Below are positions 7,913 to 15,840 of a DNA stretch of 64,000 nucleotides, one piece after another (positions within the stretch are counted from its first letter, which is position 1; each line of letters opens with the position of its first letter). Made by a program: the position numbers and the translations under genes. Source of the stretch: Hymenobacter crusticola (lineage in GTDB: Bacteria > Bacteroidota > Bacteroidia > Cytophagales > Hymenobacteraceae); assembly GCF_002154225.1 (NCBI RefSeq), contig NZ_MTSE01000009.1, positions 62,001-126,000 of the forward strand. Direction: 5' to 3'. The notes beneath the pieces were generated by a model that saw nothing but the letters and a program-made list of their open reading frames with translations, ran no database searches and was not told where the DNA came from.

Positions 7913-10423
7913 ATGAGTCTCTTTCTGGGTTTCGTTTCCTTTCCAACTCACTACCAAGAGGTTTTGAAATTTACTCACACCACCTTTCTACGCTTGGGGG
8001 TAGCCTCCTTGCTAGGAAGCTTTGCGCCCGCAACGGCCTATGCTCAGTTTCCGGCTCTGCAAACTCTCGGCAATGTGCAGCGTGCCGAGCCTGCTGGTAA
8101 CACCTTGCGCCTCACCTTTGCCAACGCCACTGGCGAAGTCACGGCCTATTCACCTTCTATTCTGCGGGTGCGCTTGAGCCCGAAGCCACTCGCCCAGGAT
8201 TTTTCTTACGCCGTAGTGGCGCAGCCTAGCGTCAGCGCTCTGCAAGTGCGTGACGAGGCCAACATGCTCACCATCACCATCGATTCGGTGCGGCTAGTGA
8301 TTCAGAAGAGCCCAGCCCGCTTCAGTTTCTACACCGCCGACGGCAAGCTGCTGAACCAGGACGAGCCCGGCCTAGGTACGTCCTGGGTAGGGGAGGAAAT
8401 CACGACCTACAAAAAGCTGCAACCCGGTGAGCGATTTCTGGGGCTAGGGGAGAAGACCGGGCCTTTGGACCGCCGTGGGCAAGCCTACCTCAACCAGAAC
8501 ACCGATACTTACGGCTACGGCACCAGCGCCGACCCGCTGTACTCGACCATCCCGTTTTACATGGGGCTGCACGACGGGCTAGGCTACGGTATTTTCTTCG
8601 ACAATACGTTCGTCAGCCAGTTCAACTTTGGGGCCTCCAACGATCGGTTTTCGTCGTTTGGGGCTAGGGGTGGCGAAATGAACTATTACTTCATTGGGCG
8701 CCGTAAGCCGGCCGGTATCATTCAGGATTATACCTATCTCACTGGCCGCATGCCCATGCCGGCGCTTTGGAGCCTAGGTTACCAGCAGAGCCGCTACACC
8801 TACTACCCTGATACCGAGGTGAAACGCATCGTGCAAACTTTCCGCGAGAAGAAGATTCCGCTGGATGTGCTGTACCTCGACATTCACTATATGGATGCCT
8901 ACAAGGTCTTTACTTGGCACCCGCAGCGCTTTCCGCAGCCAGCCAAGATGCTCAAAGACCTGAAGAGCATGGGCGTGCACACCACCGTCATCGTGGACCC
9001 CGGCGTGAAGACCGAGAAAGGCTACGCGCCTTATGAGGAGGCTCTGCAGAAAAGCTTGTTCGTGAAATATCCCGATGGTACCAACTACCGCGGCGAGGTG
9101 TGGCCCGGTTGGTGCAACTTCCCCGATTTCACGTTGCCGGCCGCTAGGCAGTGGTGGGGCGAGCAGTTTAAAGGCTACGTAGATGCCGGCCTGGATGGCT
9201 TCTGGAACGACATGAACGAAATGGCTACTTGGGGTAACCAATTGCCTAGCAACATCTTATTTAACTACGAAGGCCGTGGCGCCACTACCAATGCGGCCCG
9301 CAACGTGTACGGCATGCAGATGGCGCGCAGCACGTACGAAGGCACGCGCAAGCTAATGAATGGGCGGCGGCCGCTGATCCTTACCCGCGCCGGCTACGCG
9401 GGCATGCAGCGCTACACCGCCATCTGGACCGGCGACAACGTAAGTACCGACGAGCACATGCTTACCGGCGTGCGGCTGGTTAATAGTCTAGGGTTGAGCG
9501 GGATGCCGAACGCGGGCATGGACGTCGGGGGCTTCACGGCCACGCCGCCGCCCACGGCGGAGCTCTACACCCGCTGGATTTCACTGGGCACCTTCACGCC
9601 TTTCTTCCGCGCCCACTCCGCTGTCGATACCAAGTCGGCGGAACCCTGGAGTTTCGGGGAGGCCAACACGGAAACCAACCGCAACTACATTCAATTGCGC
9701 TACAACCTGTTGCCTTACTTGTACTCTGCGTTCTACGAAGCTACCCAAAACGGCATGCCGGTGCAGCGCTCCTTGGCCATCGACTACCCAACTGATTCGC
9801 TGGTGTATAGCCCTGATTTTCAGAATCAGTATCAGTTTGGGCCGGGCTTGCTGGTGGCACCGGTTAGTAGCACCCTCGCAGCTGCTAGGGTGTACTTACC
9901 CGCTGGCCGTTGGTACGATTTCTACAACGACCAGCCTGCCGCGGGCGGCAAAGCTAGCTACGTGCCTACACCGCTCGACCGGCTGCCAGTGTTTGTGCGC
10001 GGCGGCAGCATTATTCCGATGCAAAGCCCCGTGCAGTATACCGCCCAGGCGCCGCTGGACACACTTTATTTACACATTTACAAAGGAGACAAACCAACCA
10101 GCTTCGTGTACTACGAAGACGATGGCACGACGTATGCTCACGAGAAAGGCCAATACGTGAAGCGCACCATCACCCTCGACCCCGCCGCACGTGCCCTAGA
10201 GCTAGGTAAGATGGAGGGCAGTTTTAAATCGAAGTTCAAAAACGTGGAAGTTGTATTTCACGGTTTTGAGAGCCTAGGTCCGGTGCAAACCGCGGGTAAG
10301 CGCCAAACGACAGCAACGCGGGTTTTTTATTTGCAAAAATCGGCTAGCCTCACGGGCGAAAACACGCGCAGTACTGTTATAACGGTGCGCAATGCAACAG
10401 AAGCAGTGCGCATTACATGGTAA
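7913..10423 (+). CDS. GH31 alpha-glucosidase, secreted
   Basis: A glycoside hydrolase family 31 enzyme that removes alpha-linked glucose (or a related sugar) from oligosaccharide ends. An N-terminal galactose-mutarotase-like domain leads into the (beta/alpha)8 barrel. The nucleophile Asp is in GFWNDMNEMA (Asp433 with this start), and the acid/base Asp is in WTGDNVSTDEH (Asp508). A C-terminal beta region with the DUF5110-like YYEDDGTTYAHEKGQY stretch follows. The signal peptide core is ..FLRLGVASLLGSFAPATAYAQF. The frame stays open to a GTG at 7850, and ATG codons exist at 7901 and 7913; I use 7913 because it gives the most normal signal peptide. It is divergent from the sigma/Sus locus and probably processes the imported glycan. 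Confidence 0.93.
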   Translation: MSLFLGFVSFPTHYQEVLKFTHTTFLRLGVASLLGSFAPATAYAQFPALQTLGNVQRAEPAGNTLRLTFANATGEVTAYSPSILRVRLSPKPLAQDFSYAVVAQPSVSALQVRDEANMLTITIDSVRLVIQKSPARFSFYTADGKLLNQDEPGLGTSWVGEEITTYKKLQPGERFLGLGEKTGPLDRRGQAYLNQNTDTYGYGTSADPLYSTIPFYMGLHDGLGYGIFFDNTFVSQFNFGASNDRFSSFGARGGEMNYYFIGRRKPAGIIQDYTYLTGRMPMPALWSLGYQQSRYTYYPDTEVKRIVQTFREKKIPLDVLYLDIHYMDAYKVFTWHPQRFPQPAKMLKDLKSMGVHTTVIVDPGVKTEKGYAPYEEALQKSLFVKYPDGTNYRGEVWPGWCNFPDFTLPAARQWWGEQFKGYVDAGLDGFWNDMNEMATWGNQLPSNILFNYEGRGATTNAARNVYGMQMARSTYEGTRKLMNGRRPLILTRAGYAGMQRYTAIWTGDNVSTDEHMLTGVRLVNSLGLSGMPNAGMDVGGFTATPPPTAELYTRWISLGTFTPFFRAHSAVDTKSAEPWSFGEANTETNRNYIQLRYNLLPYLYSAFYEATQNGMPVQRSLAIDYPTDSLVYSPDFQNQYQFGPGLLVAPVSSTLAAARVYLPAGRWYDFYNDQPAAGGKASYVPTPLDRLPVFVRGGSIIPMQSPVQYTAQAPLDTLYLHIYKGDKPTSFVYYEDDGTTYAHEKGQYVKRTITLDPAARALELGKMEGSFKSKFKNVEVVFHGFESLGPVQTAGKRQTTATRVFYLQKSASLTGENTRSTVITVRNATEAVRITW

Positions 10424-11388
10424 ATAACTTTCCCGCCGAGACGCGCCGAGGTTTACGCAGAAGCACGCAGGGCATAGCCTCTGCGAACCGTTGCTTTTTC
10501 CTCTGCAGTCCTTTACGGGAAATAATCGTAGGATTTTTTCTCTTGTTAAGTATCCCAATGGAGGCGCAAGTAAAGGCGTCTACCCGCACGCCGAACGTCA
10601 CGGTCCTTACCGATTCGTTCAGCATTCCGCAACTCAACCGCGAGCGGCGGGTGTGGTTGTATTTGCCTAACGACTATGCCACAAGTCAGCGCCGCTACCC
10701 CGTACTGTACCTCCAAGACGGCCAGAACATGTTCGATGAAGCGACCTCATTTGTGGGCGAATGGGGTGTGGATGAAACGTTGAGCCAGCTTCAGCAAAGC
10801 GGTCAGGACCAAGGCTGCATCGTGGTAGCCGTGGACAACGACGGGCAGCGCCGCCTCGATGAATATTCGCCGTGGCGGAACGAAAAGCTAGGTGGGGGCG
10901 AGGGCGATGCCTACGTGGACTTTCTGGTGAAAACCCTGAAGCCTTACATCGATGCCAACTACCGTACGTTGCCGGGACGCGAGCACACCGGCATTGCCGG
11001 CTCGTCGATGGGCGCACTTATTTCGTTGTACGGGGGGCTGAAGTACCAGGACGTGTTCAGTAAAGTAGGCTTGTTTTCGCCGGCGTTCTGGTTTGCACAG
11101 CAGCCGTTGTTTGCGTTTGTAAAAGCGGCAAAAATTAGGCAGTCAACGCGTTTCTACTTCGTGGCAGGCGCGCAGGAAGGGCCAACGATGGTCCCGCTGA
11201 TGGCCGCCATGCGCGATTCGCTGTGCCAAGTAGGGGCGGCTCAAAAAGACATTAGCTACCAAGTGCGCCCCGATGGCAAGCACAGTGAATGGTTTTGGCG
11301 CCGCGAGTTTTCAGCGGCGTACCAGTGGCTTTATGCGCCGAAGCGACAGTGGTGGCAGCCGCACCGTTTGTTTCGAACGCAAAAATAA
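10417..11388 (+). CDS. Putative esterase (PF00756-like, enterochelin-esterase fold)
   Basis: An alpha/beta hydrolase of the putative-esterase family (323 residues). The strand preceding the active site and the nucleophile elbow GSSMG (Ser197) are clear, as are the N-terminal ..RRVWLYLPNDYATSQRRYPVLYLQDGQNMFDE.. motif and a C-terminal His in ..RPDGKHSEWFWRREF... The hydrophobic core IIVGFFLLLSIP followed by MEAQ looks like the end of an exported signal peptide. The only standard start codon before that core is the ATG at 10417, which overlaps the GH31 stop and makes the first 35 or so residues come from an intergenic repeat. A shorter form could start at the ATG at 10558. Substrate unknown; co-transcription with GH31 is likely. 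Confidence 0.85.
   Translation: MVNNFPAETRRGLRRSTQGIASANRCFFLCSPLREIIVGFFLLLSIPMEAQVKASTRTPNVTVLTDSFSIPQLNRERRVWLYLPNDYATSQRRYPVLYLQDGQNMFDEATSFVGEWGVDETLSQLQQSGQDQGCIVVAVDNDGQRRLDEYSPWRNEKLGGGEGDAYVDFLVKTLKPYIDANYRTLPGREHTGIAGSSMGALISLYGGLKYQDVFSKVGLFSPAFWFAQQPLFAFVKAAKIRQSTRFYFVAGAQEGPTMVPLMAAMRDSLCQVGAAQKDISYQVRPDGKHSEWFWRREFSAAYQWLYAPKRQWWQPHRLFRTQK
10429..10527. repeat. Interspersed CGCAGAGG-type repeat, copy A
   Basis: About 100 bp built of repeated and inverted CGCAGA / CTCTGCG blocks, starting TTTCCCGCCGAG and ending TTTACGGGAAATAAT. A related, shorter element lies at 18653-18727 upstream of the DAHP synthase, with matching ends (TTTCTCGC and GCGGGAAATAA) and a matching CCTCTGCG core. 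This copy is read through in frame by the esterase gene. Confidence 0.7.
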
Positions 11389-11419
11389 TTTGCATCCAAC
11401 CTAGGTGCGTTTATCTTTG
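11389..11419 (+). promoter_or_regulatory. Promoter of the trp operon
   Basis: A textbook Bacteroidota housekeeping promoter: a -33 element TTTG at 11389-11392, a 19-nt spacer, and a -7 element TATCTTTG (TAnnTTTG) at 11412-11419. The -33 element begins immediately after the esterase stop codon. Transcription should start near 11426, about 20 nt before the leader peptide ATG. Confidence 0.8.
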
Positions 11420-11447
11420 CGCCATCAACGCCCAACAAAACTCGGCA

Positions 11448-11525
11448 ATGACATTGCAACTGACTCAAAATGCATGGTGGTGGCCTCTCCGAAACTCCGG
11501 ACGGGATACCCTGTGCGTGCGCTAG
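11448..11525 (+). CDS. trpL: trp operon leader peptide (three consecutive Trp codons)
   Basis: A 25-residue open reading frame (begins MTLQLTQNAWWWPL, ends TLCVR) with three consecutive TGG codons at residues 10-12 (11475-11483). It lies about 20 nt after the predicted transcription start and 36 nt before an intrinsic terminator, upstream of trpE. Tandem Trp codons in a short ORF in this position are the hallmark of ribosome-mediated attenuation: when charged tRNA-Trp is scarce the ribosome stalls here and the terminator fails to form. The peptide itself is not expected to have a function. Its stop codon is TAG at 11523. Confidence 0.85.
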   Translation: MTLQLTQNAWWWPLRNSGRDTLCVR

Positions 11526-11560
11526 AGTCAGTTCTTCACTTTCGCATCGACCTTCAAGGA

Positions 11561-11590
11561 AGCCCGGCCAACCAGCCGGGCTTTTTTATT
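11561..11590 (+). terminator. trp attenuator terminator
   Basis: A perfect 8-bp GC-rich stem, AGCCCGGC at 11561-11568 and GCCGGGCT at 11575-11582, with a 6-nt loop and a run of T from 11582. It lies between the leader peptide and trpE, so it must stop most transcripts unless attenuation is relieved. I could not identify by eye a strong competing antiterminator; only 4-bp candidates (CCGG, CGGG) are seen downstream of the Trp codons. Confidence 0.85.
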
Positions 11591-11667
11591 TTCAACACTG
11601 CTACAAAACAGCCGCCAGCGTACCGAGGCCCCTTCTAACTCCTTGCTTCTGTCTCCTAGCTCCTCCT

Positions 11668-13104
11668 ATGAAATACGCCCTCAAAACTCGCCACGTCCGT
11701 CTGCTCGCCGATACGGTGACGCCCGTAGGTCTGTACCTGCGCCTGCGCGACCAGTATTCCAACTGCCTGCTGCTGGAAAGCTCCGACTACCACGGCCAGC
11801 AGAACGCCTTTAGCTACCTAGCTTTCGAGCCGTTGGCACGCTTTGAGGTAAGCCGCGGCGAGCTGCGCCAAACCTTCCCTGATGGCACTAGTACTGCCGA
11901 AACTCTGGCGCAGCCGCGCCTAGCCTTGGAGCGGCTGCGGGAGTTTGCTGGCAGCTTCGAGACGGAGACGTTGGAGTTTGACTTCATCACGGGCGGGCTT
12001 TTTGGCTACATCGGCTACGAGGGCGTACAGTATTTTGAGGACCTCACGCTAAACCCGGCCAAGGAAGCCGCCGGCCAGATTCCGGACATCATTTACGGTA
12101 CGTATCGCTACGTCATTGCTATCAACCACTTCCGCAATGAGCTATTCGTGTTTGAGCACTCACCCGTAGCAGAAGCCATCGACCACGAAGGCCTCACGCG
12201 CCTCGTGAACCTGATTCGCAACCCTAGCTTGCCGGAGTTTGGTTTTGCGCCGGTGGGGGAGGAAACCACGAATCAGACCGACGAGGAGTTCCTGAAAGTG
12301 CTGGCCGCCGGCCAGGAGCACTGCCGCCGCGGCGACGTCTTCCAGATTGTGCTCTCGCGTCGCTTTCAGCAGGGTTTTGTGGGAGATGAGTTCAACGTGT
12401 ACCGGGCGCTACGCTCCATCAACCCGTCGCCGTACCTGTTCTACTTCGACTACGACAACTTCAAGATCTTCGGCTCCTCGCCCGAAACGCAGCTGCTCAT
12501 CAAAGGCCGCGAGGCTAGCTTGTTCCCAATTGCTGGCACCTTCCGCCGCACCGGCCGCGACGCCGAAGACGCCGCCCTTGCCCAAAAGCTAGCCGCCGAC
12601 CCCAAAGAAAACGCCGAGCACGTGATGCTAGTAGATCTAGCCCGCAACGACCTAGCCCGTCACGGCGACAACGTGAAGGTGAAAGTGTTCCGCGAAATTC
12701 AATTCTACTCGCACGTAATTCACTTGGTAAGCGAAGTAAACGCCACGCTGGCGCCCGGCGCCGCTTCCCTGCAAGTGGTAGCCGATACCTTCCCCGCCGG
12801 TACGCTCTCCGGCGCCCCCAAGCACCGCGCCATGCAGCTCATCGACGGCCTGGAGCCCACCGGCCGCGGCTACTACGGCGGCTGCCTCGGGCACCTAGGT
12901 TTCAATGGCGACTTCAACCACGCCATCATGATTCGCTCCTTCCTGAGCACAGGCAACCAGCTGTACTACCAAGCCGGTGCCGGCGTGGTAGCCGCTTCCG
13001 ATATCAACTCGGAGCTGAACGAAGTGCACCACAAGCTGGCCGCCCTGCGCAAGGCCCTGGTAGCCGCGGAAGGAGTAGGCGAGAAACTAACGGTAGCTCA
13101 ATAG
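11668..13104 (+). CDS. trpE: Anthranilate synthase component I
   Basis: A 478-residue large subunit that turns chorismate into anthranilate using ammonia from TrpG. The N-terminal domain carries LLLESSD, the LLES motif that binds feedback tryptophan. The chorismate-binding domain has ..RRGDVFQIVLSRRF.., ..SPSPETQ-like GSSPETQLLIKG.., PIAGTFRRTGRD, AEHVMLVDLARNDLAR and TFPAGTLSGAPKHRAMQLI. The start at 11668 (MKYALKTRHV) is chosen over a longer in-frame ORF whose upstream part runs through the attenuator hairpin. It is the first structural gene of the operon. Confidence 0.97.
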   Translation: MKYALKTRHVRLLADTVTPVGLYLRLRDQYSNCLLLESSDYHGQQNAFSYLAFEPLARFEVSRGELRQTFPDGTSTAETLAQPRLALERLREFAGSFETETLEFDFITGGLFGYIGYEGVQYFEDLTLNPAKEAAGQIPDIIYGTYRYVIAINHFRNELFVFEHSPVAEAIDHEGLTRLVNLIRNPSLPEFGFAPVGEETTNQTDEEFLKVLAAGQEHCRRGDVFQIVLSRRFQQGFVGDEFNVYRALRSINPSPYLFYFDYDNFKIFGSSPETQLLIKGREASLFPIAGTFRRTGRDAEDAALAQKLAADPKENAEHVMLVDLARNDLARHGDNVKVKVFREIQFYSHVIHLVSEVNATLAPGAASLQVVADTFPAGTLSGAPKHRAMQLIDGLEPTGRGYYGGCLGHLGFNGDFNHAIMIRSFLSTGNQLYYQAGAGVVAASDINSELNEVHHKLAALRKALVAAEGVGEKLTVAQ

Positions 13105-13117
13105 AAATAACAAAATC

Positions 13118-13233
13118 AGAACGTGATTCCGACGTCAGGAGGAATTTCGCGTGCAACGGTAACTTCGATTGTCGGGCCTACACCCTTACAACGTCCGCGC
13201 GCAAGATTCTTCGCAGGCTCGGAATGACGTTCT
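13118..13233. repeat. Inverted-repeat intergenic element between trpE and trpG
   Basis: Two imperfect 37-nt arms (13118-13154 and 13197-13233) flank about 40 nt. Each arm reads outward-in roughly AGAACGTCATTCCGA.., followed by GAGGAAT/GAAGAAT and TCGCGTGC/TTGCGCGC. The design resembles the ATTCCGAG-type dispersed intergenic repeats seen in many Bacteroidota genomes. It could fold into a large hairpin in the trp mRNA. Confidence 0.65.
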
Positions 13234-13287
13234 AGCGAAGCACGCGAGATGCGCCAACCAGCTCAGCATGCCAAACAAACCAAGATC

Positions 13288-13866
13288 ATGAAAATCCTCG
13301 TTCTCGATAACTACGACTCCTTCACCTACAACCTCGTGCAATTGCTGCGTGAACTAGGCTACGGCGACAGCACCGACGTGGTGCGCAACGACAAAATCGA
13401 CCTCGATAAGATAGAAGAGTACGATGCTATTCTGCTCTCGCCGGGGCCGGGGGTACCGTCGGAGGCAGGTTTGATGCCGGAAGTGATCCGTCGCTACGCG
13501 CCGACTAAGCGGATGCTAGGCGTATGCCTAGGTCACCAAGGCATTGCGGAAAGTTTTGGTGGACAGTTGTATAACTTGCCAGCTGTGTTACACGGCATTG
13601 CAACGGATGCCGACATCATCACCAGCAACGACCGGCTGTTTCAAGGTTTACCCACACAGTTCAAAGTCGGCCGCTACCACTCTTGGGTTGTCACGCCCGA
13701 CACCATGCCCGAAGAGCTGGAAATAACGGCCCGCGATGCCAACGGCCAAGTGCTCGCCCTGCGCCACCGCAAATACGACGTACGCGGCGTGCAGTTTCAC
13801 CCCGAGTCCATCCTGACGGAGCACGGCCACCAGATGCTGAAAAACTGGCTCGAAGGCAACGACTAG
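13288..13866 (+). CDS. trpG: Anthranilate synthase component II (glutamine amidotransferase)
   Basis: A 192-residue class I glutamine amidotransferase that feeds ammonia to TrpE. It starts MKILVLDNYDSFTYNLVQ, has the oxyanion-strand motif LSPGPGVPSEAG, the nucleophile Cys80 in GVCLGHQGIAESFGG, and the His-Glu pair in VQFHPESILTEHG. In Bacteroidota the same protein sometimes also serves folate synthesis (PabA); no pabB is seen here. The start at 13288 is used because the extra upstream residues (from 13249) come from sequence next to the intergenic repeat. Confidence 0.97.
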   Translation: MKILVLDNYDSFTYNLVQLLRELGYGDSTDVVRNDKIDLDKIEEYDAILLSPGPGVPSEAGLMPEVIRRYAPTKRMLGVCLGHQGIAESFGGQLYNLPAVLHGIATDADIITSNDRLFQGLPTQFKVGRYHSWVVTPDTMPEELEITARDANGQVLALRHRKYDVRGVQFHPESILTEHGHQMLKNWLEGND

Positions 13867-13928
13867 TAGGTAGGCTACCTTCGCGCCACCGTTAAAATCA
13901 GCCGAATAACCTTCAATCAACCAGTCCT

Positions 13929-14918
13929 TTGAAACAGATTCTGGCCACCCTTTTTGATCAACAAACGCTGACGCACGCCGAAGCCCACGAGGCTATGTCG
14001 CGGATCGGCAACGGCGGCGCCAACGCCGCCGAAACTGCCGCCTTCATGTCGGTGTATCGGATGCGGCCCATCACTGTGCCCGAGCTGGCGGGCTTCCGCG
14101 ATGCCCTGCTGGAGTTGTGCCGCGATCCGCAGCTCGGCACCCACGATGTGGTGGACATCGTAGGCACCGGCGGCGATGGCAAAAACACGCTCAACATCTC
14201 GACCCTCGCTTGCTTTGTGGTGGCGGGTGCGGGCTATAAGGTGGCCAAGCACGGCAACATCGGTGTGTCGTCGGTGACGGGTTCGGCCAACATCTTGGCG
14301 CACTTCGGCTACGATTTCGAGGCGTCCTCCGACAAGTTGCGCGAACAATTGGACCGCGCCAACATCTGTTTTCTGCACGCGGCCGCTTTTCACCCGGCTA
14401 TGCGCCACGCAGCGCCCATTCGACGGGAGCTAGGGGTGCGCACATTCTTCAACATCCTAGGTCCGCTAGTAAATCCGGCTCGGCCTAATGCGCAACTAGC
14501 GGGCGTGTTCAGCGTGGAGCTGCTGCGCCTCTACAACTATCTTTTCCAGCAAACCGGCACGCGCTACGCCATCGTGCACGCCCTGGATGGCTACGACGAA
14601 ATTTCGCTTACCGGCGCAGCGAAGCTCGCTACCCCAGCTGGCGAGCGGGTCGTGACGGCCGAAGCGTTGGGCTTAACGACTCACGCCCCCAGCGACCTAG
14701 CCGGTGGTAGCACGGTCGACGAATCAGCTAAGCTGTTTCTTGATGTGCTGGAAGGTCGCGGAACTCTAGCCCAGCGCGACGTAGTGACGGTCAACGCCGC
14801 CCTAGCTTTGCAATGTTCCAATCCGGTTTTCTCCTTCGAAGAAGCCCTGGCTGCCGCCCGCGAATCGTTGGATAGTGGCCGTGCCCGCGAGTCGTTTCGC
14901 CACTTGTTGAACGTGTAG
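13929..14918 (+). CDS. trpD: Anthranilate phosphoribosyltransferase
   Basis: A 329-residue enzyme joining anthranilate to PRPP. The PRPP-binding signature is VDIVGTGGDGKNTLNISTL, followed by KHGNIGVSSVTGSANIL, HPAMRHAAPIRRELGVRTFFNILGPL in the anthranilate site region, and GYDEISLTG. It uses a TTG start codon (13929), giving MKQILATLFD; there is no in-frame ATG that would keep the whole N-terminal helix. It follows trpG by 62 bp. Confidence 0.96.
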   Translation: MKQILATLFDQQTLTHAEAHEAMSRIGNGGANAAETAAFMSVYRMRPITVPELAGFRDALLELCRDPQLGTHDVVDIVGTGGDGKNTLNISTLACFVVAGAGYKVAKHGNIGVSSVTGSANILAHFGYDFEASSDKLREQLDRANICFLHAAAFHPAMRHAAPIRRELGVRTFFNILGPLVNPARPNAQLAGVFSVELLRLYNYLFQQTGTRYAIVHALDGYDEISLTGAAKLATPAGERVVTAEALGLTTHAPSDLAGGSTVDESAKLFLDVLEGRGTLAQRDVVTVNAALALQCSNPVFSFEEALAAARESLDSGRARESFRHLLNV

Positions 14919-14994
14919 CGGAACAAACTCCGCGCCCCTTCGTCAGAACTCCCGTAAGCGAAATCCCTCCTCAGAACTTCTCACTCCTTATTAT

Positions 14995-15819
14995 ATGAGC
15001 ACTGCCCCCACCATCCTCGACCAGATTATCACCCACAAGCGCCAGGAAGTAGCCGAGCGGCAGAGCCTCGTGCCTACCAAGCTGCTGGAGCGCAGTTTGT
15101 ATTTCGGCAGCACGCCGCTGAGCCTGCGCAAATACCTACTGCGCGAGGACTTAAGCGGTATCATCGCCGAATTCAAGCGCAAGTCGCCTTCAAAAGGATG
15201 GATTAATCCGCACGCGCCGGTCGAGCGCACCACCATTGGCTACATGCAGGCGGGTGCGTCGGGGCTGTCTATTCTGACGGATACGGAGTTTTTCGGAGGC
15301 AAAAACGAGGACCTGACGGTGGCCCGCCGCTTCAACTTCTGCCCAATTCTGCGCAAAGATTTTGTCATCGACGACTATCAGATCCTGGAAGCCAAGAGCA
15401 TCGGCGCCGATGCCGTGCTGCTGATTGCCGCCGTGCTCAGCGCCGACGAGGTAAAAAACCTAGGTCAGTTTGCCCGCAGCCTCGGTCTGGAAGTGCTCTT
15501 GGAAGTGCACAACGCCGAAGAACTCGACCGCACGCTGCACCCCGACGCCGTGAGCTTGGTTGGTGTAAACAACCGTAACCTCCACGATTTCAGCGTGAGC
15601 CTAGAAACCTCCGTGGAGCTAGCCCAACGCATCCCGAGCGAGTTTGTGAAAGTGACAGAAAGCGGCCTAACCTCGGCCGCCGACCTAGTGCAGTTGCGCA
15701 ACGTGGGGTACCGTGGCTTCCTGATGGGCGAAGCTTTTATGCGCCACAGCCGCCCCGAAAAAGCTTGCGCGGCACTGGTGCAGGAACTTAGCACGGCCGC
15801 TGAGGTGTCCGTAGCCTAG
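14995..15819 (+). CDS. trpC: Indole-3-glycerol phosphate synthase
   Basis: A 274-residue TIM-barrel enzyme that closes the indole ring (CdRP to indole-3-glycerol phosphate with loss of CO2). Visible motifs are IIAEFKRKSPSKGWI (catalytic Lys), ILTDTEFFGG, ILRKDFVIDDYQILEA (catalytic Lys), LLEVHNAEELD, VGVNNRNLHDF and VTESGLTSAADL with phosphate-binding GFLMGEAFMR. It is a separate gene rather than the TrpC-TrpF fusion found in enterics. Confidence 0.97.
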   Translation: MSTAPTILDQIITHKRQEVAERQSLVPTKLLERSLYFGSTPLSLRKYLLREDLSGIIAEFKRKSPSKGWINPHAPVERTTIGYMQAGASGLSILTDTEFFGGKNEDLTVARRFNFCPILRKDFVIDDYQILEAKSIGADAVLLIAAVLSADEVKNLGQFARSLGLEVLLEVHNAEELDRTLHPDAVSLVGVNNRNLHDFSVSLETSVELAQRIPSEFVKVTESGLTSAADLVQLRNVGYRGFLMGEAFMRHSRPEKACAALVQELSTAAEVSVA

Positions 15820-15840
15820 GTTCACCAAACTTGTCTCCCT

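Noticed and set aside
11470..11667. A longer trpE starting at 11470
   Set aside because: The extra residues are translated from the attenuator hairpin and leader region in another frame; TrpE homology begins at MKYALK.
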